The notes below the pieces were generated by a model, which saw only the letters and a list, made by a program, of their open reading frames with translations, did no database searches and was not told the DNA's origin. A stretch of DNA of 64,000 nucleotides, taken from NCBI RefSeq assembly GCF_005484965.1, contig NZ_CP034036.1, positions 3,596,001-3,660,000 on the forward strand. The letters are read 5' to 3'. The stretch is from Brenneria nigrifluens DSM 30175 = ATCC 13028 (GTDB taxonomy: Bacteria; Pseudomonadota; Gammaproteobacteria; Enterobacterales; Enterobacteriaceae). The translations under genes were made by a program, and so were the position numbers. This document shows positions 9,801 to 19,397 of the stretch, piece after piece (within the stretch, counting starts at the first letter, position 1; each line of letters opens with the position of its first letter).

Positions 9801-9854
9801 AATAACTCCGGCAAGCGTCAGTAAAAAAATCGCCAGGATAAATAATCAGCCGCA

Positions 9855-10907
9855 TTAATTCGCGCTGCGGAAGCGCGTCCACACCCGGTCGTATTGGCGC
9901 AGATATTGTCCCAGATCCTCAAATATCTGCAGCCGGGCGCGAACGTCGGCGGGCGGATTGGCGGCGGGATTGTTTTTTAAGCTCGCCGGCAATAAATCAA
10001 TCGCTTTACGATTGGGGGTGCCGTTCATTTGCTGCGCGGTATTCATCGCCGCAATATCCGGCTTAAGAAAAAACTCCATAAACTTTTTGGCGTTCTCTTT
10101 ATTCGGGGCGCTGTGCAGTACGCACATATTTTCCTGATACATGGTGGCCCCCTCTTCAGGGATCACATAGGCGAGATTATCCGGGTCCTGCGAGACATAC
10201 ATCAGCGCGCCGACGAAATAATGCGCGGCGGCCACATCCCCGGACTGCACCAGCGGAATACTTTCGTAGGTGAAGGCCGACACCAGGGGTTTTTTCGCCG
10301 TCAGCCAGTCGGCCGCCTGCTTTAAATCCTCGCCGCTATGGGTATTGACCGATTTATTATTGACGATAAGCCCGACGCTGAGCGTTTCACGCATATCGTC
10401 CAGCATGATCACTTTTTTGCCCCGCTCGGCTTCGGCAAAAAAATCGCGCCAGGAGGTGATGGGTTTATCCACCTTATTTTTATTGTAAAAAATGCCGACG
10501 GTGCCCCAGGCGTACGGCAGGCAGTATTCCCCTTTGGGATCGGTTTTGGCGCGCAAAAACTGCGGGTCGATATTGCCGAAGTCCGCCGCCTGATTGATAT
10601 CGGTTTTTTCCAGCAGCTTGAGCGTCGCCATCACGTCCTGCATATGGACGGAGGGAAAAACGATATCGTAACCGCTGGCGCCCGCCTGAATTTTGGCCAG
10701 CATCTCTTCATTATTGCCATAGGTATCCAGCTTTACGCTGATGCCGGTTTCTTTGGTAAACGCCGTCAATACCGCCGGGTTAATATAATCGCCCCAGTTA
10801 TACAGCCGTAATTCACCCGCAGCCCGCGCCGGCAGGCTGGTCAGCATGGCTGAGGCCAGCAGAGATAAACAGACGCCCTTGGCGGCTTTTGCAACGCGAA
10901 TAGACAT
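9855..10907 (-). CDS. Polyamine-type ABC transporter substrate-binding protein (PotD/PotF-like)
   Basis: The 350-residue precursor has a Sec signal peptide ending near ARAAG (about residue 30) and the PotD/F opening ELRLYNWGDYINPAVLTAFTKETG. The periplasmic protein would bind the transported compound. A GGAGAG ribosome binding site precedes the ATG. It is the first gene of the operon ending with the S58 aminopeptidase and is divergent from an RpiR regulator, with about 219 bases between them. In E. coli PotD/PotF the ligands are polyamines; here the peptidase makes an amide, opine or beta-peptide ligand plausible. Confidence 0.88.
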   Translation of the reverse strand: MSIRVAKAAKGVCLSLLASAMLTSLPARAAGELRLYNWGDYINPAVLTAFTKETGISVKLDTYGNNEEMLAKIQAGASGYDIVFPSVHMQDVMATLKLLEKTDINQAADFGNIDPQFLRAKTDPKGEYCLPYAWGTVGIFYNKNKVDKPITSWRDFFAEAERGKKVIMLDDMRETLSVGLIVNNKSVNTHSGEDLKQAADWLTAKKPLVSAFTYESIPLVQSGDVAAAHYFVGALMYVSQDPDNLAYVIPEEGATMYQENMCVLHSAPNKENAKKFMEFFLKPDIAAMNTAQQMNGTPNRKAIDLLPASLKNNPAANPPADVRARLQIFEDLGQYLRQYDRVWTRFRSAN

Positions 10908-11084
10908 GTTGACTCTCCGTCGAGTGGCGCCTGCCGGAAAGCATCCCCGATAAGACGGGCGCCTGATTGCACGGCTGATAGCATCAGGATGGAATTACCG
11001 GTTCATTCTTGCTATCAGCGGGATTTATGACATATTTATGTCTTCAGATATACGTTTGCAATCTTTATGCCATTGGCGCTCAAC

Positions 11085-11124
11085 AAATGGTATTTAATTA
11101 CCTAAAATTAAATAAATGGTATTT
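11085..11124. promoter_or_regulatory. Candidate RpiR operator: two direct repeats
   Basis: AAATGGTATTT occurs at 11085-11095 and again at 11114-11124, 29 bases apart, close to three helical turns. The first copy overlaps an imperfect palindrome GGTATTTAATTACC (11089-11102). The pair abuts the start of the rpiR-type gene and faces the divergent transporter operon, a normal place for an autoregulatory operator. This is a pattern call without experimental support. Confidence 0.4.
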
Positions 11125-11126
11125 TA

Positions 11127-11987
11127 ATGTCAAAAAATCAATCGGGTAAGCGCATGATTACAGAAAGAATTGAGAGTCTGGACGGCAGGTTGACGCCGGC
11201 GGAACGCACCCTGTGGGCCTATATCCAGGCCAATCTGGAAGGGATTGCGTTTGAAAATGGTGCAACCCTTGCCCAAAAAAGCGGCGTCAGCCCTAATACC
11301 GTCAGCCGCTTTCTGCGCCGCCTGGGCTATAAAGGATTACAGGGACTGAAAGAGGACCTGCGCGACGACGTGCGGGTGCAGTCGCTGCTGAATACCACGC
11401 TGCTGGAGCGGGTTGAGCAATCGGATGACCTGACCATCCACCTCAATAAAGAGATCGACGCGCTGGTTAAATTCTGGGAACAGCTTGGCAGCCAGCACTG
11501 GCGGGATATCGTCGAGCGCGTATGCAACGCGGAGAAAGTATTTATCTGCGGCTTTCAGACCATCCGCGGCATGGCGGAGGACTTCTCAAATCGCCTGTCG
11601 CTGGTGCGCTCCGACGTTGAATTCCTCGACTTATACAGCGGCGTGCTGGGCCAGTGGCTGGATAGCTATGAAAAACATTGCTGCGTCATTTTAATCGACA
11701 TTGCGCCCTACGCCGAGGCCGGCGTCTCTTTCGCCAATGAATGCATCAAGGAAAACGCCGATCTGGTGGTGTTTACCGATGAGTACGGCATCGCCAAGTA
11801 TATGAATACACCCTATATCGTGACCATGACCACCAAAACCGGATTGATCCTGGAGTCCACCGGCGGTTTGGCCAGCGCGCTTAATGTGCTGCTGCACTGC
11901 GTCGCCGCCAAAAATAAAGGGCAGCTTAAGCAGCGACTTGAAGCCTATGAAAATCGGGTGAAATGCCTGAAGCTCTATCGTTCATAA
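11127..11987 (+). CDS. MurR/RpiR family transcriptional regulator
   Basis: The 286-residue protein has an N-terminal RpiR-type helix-turn-helix (roughly residues 10-85, with ATLAQKSGVSPNTVSRFLRRLG as the recognition part) and a C-terminal SIS sugar-isomerase-like ligand domain (about 120-255). RpiR regulators sense phosphosugars or other small metabolites and commonly control a neighbouring catabolic operon. Here the target is probably the divergent transporter-aminopeptidase operon. No clear ribosome binding site precedes this ATG; a start ten codons later (11154) is possible. Confidence 0.88.
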   Translation: MSKNQSGKRMITERIESLDGRLTPAERTLWAYIQANLEGIAFENGATLAQKSGVSPNTVSRFLRRLGYKGLQGLKEDLRDDVRVQSLLNTTLLERVEQSDDLTIHLNKEIDALVKFWEQLGSQHWRDIVERVCNAEKVFICGFQTIRGMAEDFSNRLSLVRSDVEFLDLYSGVLGQWLDSYEKHCCVILIDIAPYAEAGVSFANECIKENADLVVFTDEYGIAKYMNTPYIVTMTTKTGLILESTGGLASALNVLLHCVAAKNKGQLKQRLEAYENRVKCLKLYRS

Positions 11988-11998
11988 AAGAAGAGAAA

Positions 11999-12020
11999 GC
12001 CCCGCTCGCCAGGCCGGGGC
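11999..12020 (-). terminator. Terminator of thiI
   Basis: GCCCCG and CGGGGC form a stem around a ten-base loop; read on the minus strand a T/C-rich tail follows. It sits between the convergent ends of the rpiR-type gene and thiI. Confidence 0.6.
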
Positions 12021-12032
12021 CGATTACCGCGA

Positions 12033-13481
12033 CTACGGGCGGTACACTTTCACATTGCTGAAGCCCTGCTCGCGCAGGTAGAGCGCCTGCAAACGGCTCA
12101 TCACGCCGCGTTCGCAGTAGAGCAGATAGGTTTTGTTCTGATCCAGGTCGCCAAACTGGGTGCTCAATTTGTAGAAGGGCAAGGATTTGATTTCGGCCTG
12201 CGCCAGCGTCAGCGGTTTTTCTTCCTGCTCGTCCGGCGCGCGGATATCCAGCAGGATATCCGTCGGCGCAAACGCCGCCACCGTTTCCACTTCCGCCACT
12301 TCCTGGCGGGTTTGCTCGGCGATCTCGCGAATATCGATATTGCGCGCTTCGCCGACCACGCGATCGAGAATAGTGAAATCGAACCGGCTCTCTTCGTGCT
12401 CGATTTTGGCTTTCACCGCTTTGACCGTCGGGCTTTTGGAAATTACCCCGCAGTATTCCGGCATCGTCTTGGCGAAATCTTCCGTTCCCAGCTCACGCGC
12501 CAGCTTGATGATGTGCTCTTTGTCATGAGAAATCAGCGGACGCAGAATCAGCGTGTCGGAGGCGTTATCAATCAGGCGCAGGTTGGTCAGCGTCTGGCTG
12601 GAAACCTGCCCCAGCGCTTCGCCGGTGACCAGCGCCTGCACGCCGTAGCGCTCGGCCATTTGGGAAGCCGCGCGCACCATCATACGTTTGAGCACCACGC
12701 CCATTTGCCCGTCATCGATTTTTTCCAGGATCTCGCCCACCACCGGCTCAAAATCAATGGCGATAAAACGCACCCGGTGCGAGCTGCCGAAGCGGTTCCA
12801 CAGATAATACGCCACCTGCTTGACGCCGATTTCATGCGCCGCGCCGCCCAGATTGAAGAAGCAGTAATGCACCCGGCAGCCGCGGCGCATCAGCATATAG
12901 CTGGAGACGCCGGAGTCAAAGCCGCCGGAGATCAGCGACAGCACGTCTTCCTGCGTACCGATGGGGAAACCGCCAATCCCTTCGTAGCGGCCGTTAATCA
13001 GCAGCAGCCGATTCTGGTCGATCTCCAGATGAACGGTAACCTGCGGCGAGGTAAGTTTTACCCGTGCGCCGGCGATATGCTGATTCAAACCGCCGCCGAC
13101 ATAGCGTTCTACGTCCTGCGAGCTAAACTCATGCTTACCGCGGCGCTTTACGCGCACGCAGAATGTTTTGCCTTGCAGCTGTTCGCGGTACAGCGCCAGC
13201 GTTTGCTCGAAGATGTCATGAACATCGGCGTAGCCACGATCTTCAACATCAAGAATATGGTGGATGCCGGGGATGCGCGTCAGCGCGTCGCGAATAGTCT
13301 CGCGCTGGTTCTCGTCTTTGGCGCGGACTTCGATGTGATCCCAGTGACGGACAACCGCCAGCGTTTCATCATGGTGTTTTAATACGTTGCGAATGTTGCC
13401 GGTCAGAATCTTGATAAAGCGCAATCGCACGGATTGGCTCTTGATGGTGATTTCCGGGAACAGTTTAATGATAAACTTCAT
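12033..13481 (-). CDS. thiI: tRNA 4-thiouridine sulfurtransferase / thiamin thiazole sulfur carrier enzyme
   Basis: ThiI makes 4-thiouridine at tRNA position 8 and supplies sulfur for the thiamin thiazole. The 482-residue protein equals the E. coli length and contains, in order, the N-terminal ferredoxin-like and THUMP domains, the PP-loop SGGFDSG, the cysteine of YCGVISK that pairs with the persulfide, and a C-terminal rhodanese domain with the catalytic Cys456 in [10 protein letters not shown]. It is divergent from xseB-ispA-dxs, the conserved enterobacterial order. Confidence 0.97.
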   Translation of the reverse strand: MKFIIKLFPEITIKSQSVRLRFIKILTGNIRNVLKHHDETLAVVRHWDHIEVRAKDENQRETIRDALTRIPGIHHILDVEDRGYADVHDIFEQTLALYREQLQGKTFCVRVKRRGKHEFSSQDVERYVGGGLNQHIAGARVKLTSPQVTVHLEIDQNRLLLINGRYEGIGGFPIGTQEDVLSLISGGFDSGVSSYMLMRRGCRVHYCFFNLGGAAHEIGVKQVAYYLWNRFGSSHRVRFIAIDFEPVVGEILEKIDDGQMGVVLKRMMVRAASQMAERYGVQALVTGEALGQVSSQTLTNLRLIDNASDTLILRPLISHDKEHIIKLARELGTEDFAKTMPEYCGVISKSPTVKAVKAKIEHEESRFDFTILDRVVGEARNIDIREIAEQTRQEVAEVETVAAFAPTDILLDIRAPDEQEEKPLTLAQAEIKSLPFYKLSTQFGDLDQNKTYLLYCERGVMSRLQALYLREQGFSNVKVYRP

Positions 13482-13544
13482 GGTGGCTGTCGTTACTTGG
13501 TCAGAAAGGCGTAAATAAATTTACCCTGAGCGCTAAAATCACGT

Positions 13545-13584
13545 TATCGGTAAAATCGGCCGCACAGGGATGATTTTACCGATA
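13545..13584. repeat. Long perfect inverted repeat between thiI and xseB
   Basis: TATCGGTAAAATC (13545-13557) and GATTTTACCGATA (13572-13584) are perfect complements around a 14-base spacer. The element sits in the divergent thiI-xseB promoter region. It has no T tract directly after it on either strand, so a regulatory or repeat role fits better than a terminator. Confidence 0.7.
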
Positions 13585-13775
13585 GCATCCAGGGCGCGGA
13601 GTATATCATCATCCATCCCCAAAGTAATTGGCGTTGCGGCAACGGTCAGGCAACGAAGGGATGAAGATTTACCCTGCGCTTTAACCGTATAATTGCGGCG
13701 GCATTCATTGGCGCGCCGCCGCAAATAGCGCCATGCCGTGATAAAGCAACGGCGTATCAACCAGGATTCTGAATT

Positions 13776-14018
13776 ATGCCCAAAAAAACCGAACCGCCGG
13801 TGAGTTTTGAAAGCTCTCTGAGCGAACTGGAAAAAATCGTTGCCCGTCTTGAATCCGGCGAACTGCCGTTGGAAGAGGCGCTGAATGAATTCGAACATGG
13901 CGTACGGCTTGCGCGTCAGGGCCAGCAAAAGCTGCAGCAGGCGGAGCAGCGGGTACAGATTCTGCTGAGCGACGAACCCGATGCGCCGTTGTCGCCTTTT
14001 ACCCCGGACAGTGAATAG
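13776..14018 (+). CDS. xseB: Exodeoxyribonuclease VII small subunit
   Basis: The 80-residue protein has the length and sequence of E. coli XseB ([20 protein letters not shown]), a two-helix protein of which several copies bind the large subunit XseA and regulate single-strand DNA degradation. It opens the conserved xseB-ispA-dxs operon; only two bases separate it from ispA. Confidence 0.97.
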   Translation: MPKKTEPPVSFESSLSELEKIVARLESGELPLEEALNEFEHGVRLARQGQQKLQQAEQRVQILLSDEPDAPLSPFTPDSE

Positions 14019-14020
14019 CC

Positions 14021-14932
14021 ATGACGGATTTCTCTGCACAATTGCACGCCCGCCATCAGCGCGCCAATCGCGTATTAAGCCAGTTTATCTCCGCGCTGCC
14101 CTTTCAGAGTAGTCCACTGGTCAACGCCATGGGTTATGGGTCACTGTTGGGCGGCAAGCGGCTGCGTCCGTTCCTGGTTTATACTACGGGCGAACTGTTC
14201 GGCATGCCGCTGGAAAGTCTGGATGCGCCCGCCGCCGCGGTGGAATGCATTCATGCCTATTCGTTAATCCACGACGATCTCCCGGCGATGGACAATGACG
14301 ACCTGCGCCGCGGCCAGCCGACCTGCCATATCAAGTTTGGCGAAGCCAGCGCCATTCTGGCCGGAGACGCCCTGCAAACCCTGGCGTTCTCCATTTTGTC
14401 CGACGCGCCGATGCCCTTGGTAACGGAGCGCTCCCGACTGGCGATGCTATCCGAACTGGCGCAGGCCAGCGGCGTGGCCGGCATGTGCGGCGGTCAGGCG
14501 CTGGATCTGGCGGCCGAAGGCCATCAGGTCGATCTGGCGGCGCTGGAGCAAATTCACCGCCATAAAACCGGCGCGTTGATCCGCGCGGCGATCAGGCTGG
14601 GGGCGCTGGCTGCCGGTGAACCGGGCCGGGCCGGGCTGCCCTATCTCGATCGCTATGCCGACGCCATCGGTCTGGCCTTCCAGGTGCAGGACGATATTCT
14701 GGATGTGGTCGGCGACAGCGCCACCACGGGTAAACGTCAGGGCGCCGATCAGCAGTTGGGAAAAAGCACCTACCCCGGTTTACTGGGGTTAGAGCGCGCC
14801 CGGGAAAAAACCTGGGATCTTTACCGGCAGTCGCTGGCGGCGCTGGATGATTTAGCCACATCCAGCCGGGAACCACTTAATATTGCGCCATTACAAGCGC
14901 TGGCGAGTTTTATCGTCGAGCGTAATAAATAA
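14021..14932 (+). CDS. ispA: Farnesyl diphosphate synthase (geranyltranstransferase)
   Basis: IspA condenses isopentenyl diphosphate with dimethylallyl and geranyl diphosphate to farnesyl diphosphate, the precursor of ubiquinone side chains and undecaprenyl carrier. The 303-residue protein shows the first aspartate-rich motif [12 protein letters not shown] and the second [12 protein letters not shown], plus GGKRLRP. It lies between xseB and dxs in one operon (about 20 bases before dxs). Confidence 0.97.
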   Translation: MTDFSAQLHARHQRANRVLSQFISALPFQSSPLVNAMGYGSLLGGKRLRPFLVYTTGELFGMPLESLDAPAAAVECIHAYSLIHDDLPAMDNDDLRRGQPTCHIKFGEASAILAGDALQTLAFSILSDAPMPLVTERSRLAMLSELAQASGVAGMCGGQALDLAAEGHQVDLAALEQIHRHKTGALIRAAIRLGALAAGEPGRAGLPYLDRYADAIGLAFQVQDDILDVVGDSATTGKRQGADQQLGKSTYPGLLGLERAREKTWDLYRQSLAALDDLATSSREPLNIAPLQALASFIVERNK

Positions 14933-14952
14933 AATCTCAGAATGAGTCTCTC

Positions 14953-16818
14953 ATGAGTTTTGATACCGCGAAATACCCTACATTGTCGTTAGTGGAAACC
15001 CCGGAAGAATTACGTCTGCTACCGAAAGAAACCCTGCCGAAGCTGTGTGACGAACTTCGTCAATATCTGCTGGACAGCGTAAGCCGCTCAAGCGGGCACT
15101 TTGCCTCCGGGCTCGGCACCGTCGAGCTGACGGTCGCGCTGCACTATGTCTACAACACCCCGTTCGATCATCTGGTGTGGGACGTCGGCCATCAGGCCTA
15201 TCCGCACAAGATCCTTACCGGCCGCCGCGACCGCATTGCCACCATCCGCCAGAAGGGCGGCCTGCACCCTTTCCCATGGCGGGATGAAAGCGAATATGAC
15301 GTATTGAGCGTCGGCCACTCCTCCACCTCCATCAGCGCCGGGCTGGGCATGGCGGTGGCCGCCGAACGCGAAGGGAAAGGCCGCCGCACCGTATGCGTAA
15401 TCGGCGACGGCGCCATCACCGCGGGCATGGCGTTTGAAGCCATGAACCACGCCGGCGATATCAAATCCGACCTGCTGGTGGTGCTGAACGACAATGAGAT
15501 GTCGATATCGGAAAACGTCGGCGCACTGAATAACCATCTCGCCCAGTTGCTGTCGGGCAAACTTTACGCCAGCCTGCGCGAAGGGGGCAAAAAGGTGTTG
15601 TCCGGCCTGCCGCCGATCAAGGAGCTGGTCAGACGCACCGAAGAACACCTGAAAGGGATGGTGGTTCCCGGCACCATGTTCGAAGAGCTGGGCTTCAACT
15701 ATATCGGCCCGGTCGACGGCCATGACGTGCAGGCGCTGGCGCAGACGCTGAAAAATATGCGCAGCCTGAAAGGCCCGCAGCTGCTGCATATCATGACCAA
15801 AAAAGGGAAAGGCTATGCGCCGGCGGAGCTGGACCCGATAAGCTGGCACGCGGTGCCCAAATTCGACCCCGCCAGCGGCACGCTGCCGAAAAGCAAAGAC
15901 GGCGCGCTGCCCACCTACTCCAAGATTTTCGGCCAGTGGCTACGGGAAACCGCCGCCAAAGACAGCAAGCTGATGGCCATCACCCCCGCCATGCGCGAAG
16001 GGTCCGGCATGGTGCAGTTTTCGCGCGAATACCCGCAGCAATATTTTGACGTGGCGATTGCCGAACAGCATGCGGTGACCTTCGCCGCCGGCCTGGCCGT
16101 CGGCGGTTACCGCCCCGTCGTCGCTATCTACTCCACCTTTTTGCAGCGCGCCTACGATCAGGTGATCCACGACGTCGCCATTCAAAACCTGCCCGTGCTG
16201 TTCGCCATCGATCGCGGCGGCATAGTCGGCGCCGACGGGCAGACGCATCAGGGCGCGTTCGACCTGTCGTTTTTACGCTGCATTCCCAATATGGTGATTA
16301 TGACGCCAAGCGACGAAAACGAGTGCCGCCAGATGCTGCACACCGGCTACCTCTATCAGAAAGGGCCGGCGGCGGTGCGCTATCCGCGCGGTAACGGCAG
16401 CGGCGCCGATTTGGCGCCGCTGGCCGAACTGCCGATCGGCAAAGGCGTGGTGCGGCGTCAGGGCGACGATATCGCCATCCTCAACTTCGGCACGCTACTG
16501 CCGGAAGCGCAAAAGGCGGCGGATAAGCTCAATGCCACGCTGGTGGATATGCGTTTCGTCAAACCGCTGGATGAGGCGCTGATTCTGGAACTGGCGAGCA
16601 GTCACCACGCGCTGGTGACGCTGGAAGAGAACGCGGTGATGGGCGGCGCCGGCAGCGGCGTGAACGAACTGCTGATGGCAAAACGAATCGCGATTTCGGT
16701 GCTCAATCTCGGCCTGCCGGATAAATTTATTCCCCAGGGCGGTCAGGAAGAGATACGCAGCGATATCGGCCTGGACGCGGCGGGCATTGAAAGCAGCATT
16801 GCGCGGTGGCTGGCGTGA
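14953..16818 (+). CDS. dxs: 1-deoxy-D-xylulose-5-phosphate synthase
   Basis: Dxs joins pyruvate and glyceraldehyde 3-phosphate, the first step of the MEP isoprenoid pathway and a supply step for thiamin and pyridoxal. The 621-residue protein has the thiamin diphosphate motif [18 protein letters not shown], the catalytic glutamate in [12 protein letters not shown] and the C-terminal transketolase domain; E. coli Dxs has 620 residues. It is the last gene of xseB-ispA-dxs, supplying substrate for IspA encoded just upstream. Confidence 0.98.
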   Translation: MSFDTAKYPTLSLVETPEELRLLPKETLPKLCDELRQYLLDSVSRSSGHFASGLGTVELTVALHYVYNTPFDHLVWDVGHQAYPHKILTGRRDRIATIRQKGGLHPFPWRDESEYDVLSVGHSSTSISAGLGMAVAAEREGKGRRTVCVIGDGAITAGMAFEAMNHAGDIKSDLLVVLNDNEMSISENVGALNNHLAQLLSGKLYASLREGGKKVLSGLPPIKELVRRTEEHLKGMVVPGTMFEELGFNYIGPVDGHDVQALAQTLKNMRSLKGPQLLHIMTKKGKGYAPAELDPISWHAVPKFDPASGTLPKSKDGALPTYSKIFGQWLRETAAKDSKLMAITPAMREGSGMVQFSREYPQQYFDVAIAEQHAVTFAAGLAVGGYRPVVAIYSTFLQRAYDQVIHDVAIQNLPVLFAIDRGGIVGADGQTHQGAFDLSFLRCIPNMVIMTPSDENECRQMLHTGYLYQKGPAAVRYPRGNGSGADLAPLAELPIGKGVVRRQGDDIAILNFGTLLPEAQKAADKLNATLVDMRFVKPLDEALILELASSHHALVTLEENAVMGGAGSGVNELLMAKRIAISVLNLGLPDKFIPQGGQEEIRSDIGLDAAGIESSIARWLA

Positions 16819-16829
16819 ATTGGGTTATG

Positions 16830-16855
16830 ACCGGGGCGCAAGGCCCCGGTATTTT
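16830..16855 (+). terminator. Terminator of dxs
   Basis: ACCGGGGC and GCCCCGGT form an 8-base-pair stem around GCAAG, followed by ATTTTAT. It lies 12 bases after the dxs stop and also before the convergent pgpA end. Confidence 0.8.
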
Positions 16856-16867
16856 ATGTCGTTCAGA

Positions 16868-17386
16868 TCAGAATAGCGGCCAATGGTGCCCAATCAGGTA
16901 AATAATCCCCGCGGAAATCACACCCGCCGCGATATCGTCAATCATAATCCCCATGCCGCCATACACATTGCGATCGAACCAGCGGATCGGCCAGGGTTTC
17001 CAGATATCCAGGCAGCGAAATACCACAAATCCGGCGGCGACCCACGGCCACTCGTTCACCGGTAATGCCATCAGGGTAATCCACATGCCGACGAATTCGT
17101 CCCAGACGATGCTGCCGTGGTCGTGGACTCCCATATCTTTCGCCGTCTGATGGCACAGATAGACGCCGATGCAGATGCTGAACATCACCAGCAGCGAATA
17201 GAGCTCCAGGGGAAGAAACGACATCGCATACCACAGCGGGATCGCCGCCAGCGACCCCGCCGTGCCGGGCATCCAGGGCGACAGACCGCTGCCGAACCCC
17301 GTCGCCAGCAGGTGCCATGGGTTGCGTAACCGCAGTCGGCTTTTCGCCGTTTGCGCCACCTGAGTCTTACCCGCCAAAATGGTCAT
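16868..17386 (-). CDS. pgpA: Phosphatidylglycerophosphatase A
   Basis: PgpA dephosphorylates phosphatidylglycerol phosphate in the inner membrane to give phosphatidylglycerol. The 172-residue protein equals the E. coli length, with several hydrophobic segments and the conserved [17 protein letters not shown] and VWDEFVGMW motifs with their acidic residues. Its start overlaps the end of thiL by 20 bases, so it is coupled to the nrdR-ribD-ribH-nusB-thiL operon. Confidence 0.97.
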   Translation of the reverse strand: MTILAGKTQVAQTAKSRLRLRNPWHLLATGFGSGLSPWMPGTAGSLAAIPLWYAMSFLPLELYSLLVMFSICIGVYLCHQTAKDMGVHDHGSIVWDEFVGMWITLMALPVNEWPWVAAGFVVFRCLDIWKPWPIRWFDRNVYGGMGIMIDDIAAGVISAGIIYLIGHHWPLF

Positions 17387-18341
17387 ATCCCTTCCAGTTC
17401 AGTTCAACCTCTTTTGCGCCGCGCAAGAAACGCAACCCTTCCGACGCGGGTCCGACCTGCCCGATACAGGTATAGGCGGCGCCCAGATGCCCTAAGGCGA
17501 TATCCAAAGCGCCGCGGTTGATTTCAGGTACGGTAAAGCACAGTTCATAATCTTCCCCGCCCGACAGCGCCCAGCGCAGCGCCTGTTCTTCGTCCACGCG
17601 ATCGCGCAGCCAGTGAGAATAAGGAATGGCGTCCAGATTGAGGCGCGCGCCGCATTCGCTGGCCTTGAGTACGTGTTGCAGATCGGAAATCAGGCCGTCG
17701 GAAAGATCAATCGCCGAACTGGCCAAATCACGCAGCGCCTGCCCCTGCAAGATCCGCGGCTGCGGACGCAGATGCCGCTGCGCCAACGCCCGGCGGGCGT
17801 CGTCATCGTCAATGCGCAGCGTATTCTGCAAGATCGCCAGGCCGGCGGCGCTGTCGCCCAGCGAGCCGGTGACATAAATCCAGTCGCCGATTTTGGCGCC
17901 GCCGCGGGTCAAGGCGCGCCCGGCGGGAACCAGGCCGTAAATGGTCAGCGTGAGGCTGAGGGGACCGCGGGTGGTATCGCCGCCGATTAACTGCATGCCG
18001 TAATAATCCAGCAACGCGAACAGGCTATCGCTATAGGCCGACAGCCAGTCGGCGTTATTTTCGGGTAGGGTAATCGCCAGGGAGAGCCAGGCGGGATCGG
18101 CGCCCATGGCCGCCAAATCGCTCAAGTTGACCGCCAGTGATTTGTAACCCAGATCGGCGGGATGGATGTCGGGCAGAAAATGCACGCCGGACACCAGCGT
18201 ATCGGTGCTCACCGCCAGTAATTGTTTCTCCGCGACCGCCAGCAGCGCGCAATCGTCGCCGATACCCAACGCAACATCCCGGCGTGAACTTCCAACCCGA
18301 TTGAAATAGCGGGCAATAAGGTCAAACTCACCTTTAACCAT
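17367..18341 (-). CDS. thiL: Thiamin-monophosphate kinase
   Basis: ThiL phosphorylates thiamin monophosphate to thiamin diphosphate, the cofactor used by Dxs encoded nearby. The 324-residue protein has the PurM-like ATP-binding fold with GIGDDCALL near residue 26, the [12 protein letters not shown] segment and IGGDTTRGP. It follows nusB after a 60-base gap containing a strong hairpin and overlaps pgpA. Confidence 0.97.
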   Translation of the reverse strand: MVKGEFDLIARYFNRVGSSRRDVALGIGDDCALLAVAEKQLLAVSTDTLVSGVHFLPDIHPADLGYKSLAVNLSDLAAMGADPAWLSLAITLPENNADWLSAYSDSLFALLDYYGMQLIGGDTTRGPLSLTLTIYGLVPAGRALTRGGAKIGDWIYVTGSLGDSAAGLAILQNTLRIDDDDARRALAQRHLRPQPRILQGQALRDLASSAIDLSDGLISDLQHVLKASECGARLNLDAIPYSHWLRDRVDEEQALRWALSGGEDYELCFTVPEINRGALDIALGHLGAAYTCIGQVGPASEGLRFLRGAKEVELNWKGYDHFGG

Positions 18342-18365
18342 AACCTTTCCAGCCAGCGTTTAATT

Positions 18366-18396
18366 CAAAAGATCAGGGCCGGATATCCGGCCCTGA
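18366..18396 (-). terminator. Intra-operon hairpin terminator between nusB and thiL
   Basis: Bases 18373-18396 form a perfect 24-base palindrome (TCAGGGCCGGAT and its complement). On the minus strand it is followed by TCTTTT, the form of an intrinsic terminator, so thiL-pgpA may be expressed at lower levels than nusB. Confidence 0.65.
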
Positions 18397-18401
18397 CTGA
18401 T

Positions 18402-18821
18402 TTATTTCTTACCCTTGCGCACCGAAGGCGCGGCTTTGTCGAGTACGCCATTGACAAACTTATGGCTATCTTCGGCGCCAAATACCTTGGCCAGTTCGAT
18501 GGCTTCGTTAATGGCTACCTTGTAGGGAACATCATCGCGTTTGCTCAGCTCAAATATCGCCAAGCGCAGAATGGCTCTTTCAACCTGCCCCAGTTCATCA
18601 AGCTGACGGGACAGGAAAGGCGCCATCAGCCGATCCAGCGTCTCTGCCTGAGTGGCGACACCGGCCAGCAGCTCGCGAAAATAGGTGATGTCGACATCTT
18701 TGACATCCTGCTCGCTCAGGAATTGGTGTTCAATATCGGCAATATCATTGTTAGACAACTGCCAGGAATATAGCGCTTGAACCGCACATTCACGGGCGCG
18801 GCGACGAGCAGCAGGTTTCAC
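18402..18821 (-). CDS. nusB: Transcription antitermination factor NusB
   Basis: The 139-residue protein equals E. coli NusB in length and opens with the conserved arginine-rich [20 protein letters not shown]. With NusE it binds BoxA RNA and supports antitermination in rRNA operons. It lies 10 bases after ribH in the conserved ribD-ribH-nusB order. Confidence 0.98.
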   Translation of the reverse strand: MKPAARRRARECAVQALYSWQLSNNDIADIEHQFLSEQDVKDVDITYFRELLAGVATQAETLDRLMAPFLSRQLDELGQVERAILRLAIFELSKRDDVPYKVAINEAIELAKVFGAEDSHKFVNGVLDKAAPSVRKGKK

Positions 18822-18831
18822 GAAATTCCCC

Positions 18832-19308
18832 TTACTTAATGGCTTTTAATACGTTAATCATTTCCAGCGCGGTCAGGGCGGCTTCTGCGCCTTTATTACC
18901 CGCTTTGGTGCCGGCGCGTTCAATCGCCTGCTCGATGCTTTCCGTGGTCAGTACCCCGAAAGCGACGGGCACTTCACTATCCACGGCGATACGAGACAAA
19001 CCGGAACTGCATTCGCCGGCAACAAACTCAAAATGGGCGGTTCCACCGCGGATGACCGTTCCCAGCGCGACCACCGCGTCATAACCGCCGTTTTGCGTGC
19101 TCTTGGTCAGCGCACGAACGGCTAACGGCAGCTCGTAGGCGCCGGGAACCCAAACAACGGTAATATTCTCGTCTTTAACCTGACCGATGCGCTTTAATGC
19201 GTCAATCGCGCCGTCCAGCAGGCTGTCGTTGATAAAATGGTTAAAACGAGCAATCGCAATCGCCACGCGGGCATCAGGAGTAGCAACAACACCTTCAATA
19301 ACGTTCAT
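18832..19308 (-). CDS. ribH: 6,7-dimethyl-8-ribityllumazine synthase
   Basis: RibH condenses the RibD-derived pyrimidine with dihydroxybutanone phosphate to lumazine, the penultimate step to riboflavin, in a large icosahedral or pentameric assembly. The start at 19308 ([23 protein letters not shown]) gives 158 residues and has an AAAGGAAAG ribosome binding site. The conserved [14 protein letters not shown] segment and its catalytic histidine are present. An upstream extension of the frame to 19521 has no homology support. Confidence 0.97.
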   Translation of the reverse strand: MNVIEGVVATPDARVAIAIARFNHFINDSLLDGAIDALKRIGQVKDENITVVWVPGAYELPLAVRALTKSTQNGGYDAVVALGTVIRGGTAHFEFVAGECSSGLSRIAVDSEVPVAFGVLTTESIEQAIERAGTKAGNKGAEAALTALEMINVLKAIK

Positions 19309-19397
19309 AGCTTTCCTTTGTCTGGTCTTTATACCCCGCAGGGGGGCGGATTCTATCATATTCTTCCGGTTGCGTATGCGGTTTTGTCGGACGCCCA

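Noticed and set aside
13539..14039. A 166-codon minus-strand frame across xseB
   Set aside because: It is antisense to xseB, whose full-length homology and operon position are clear; the frame has no family.
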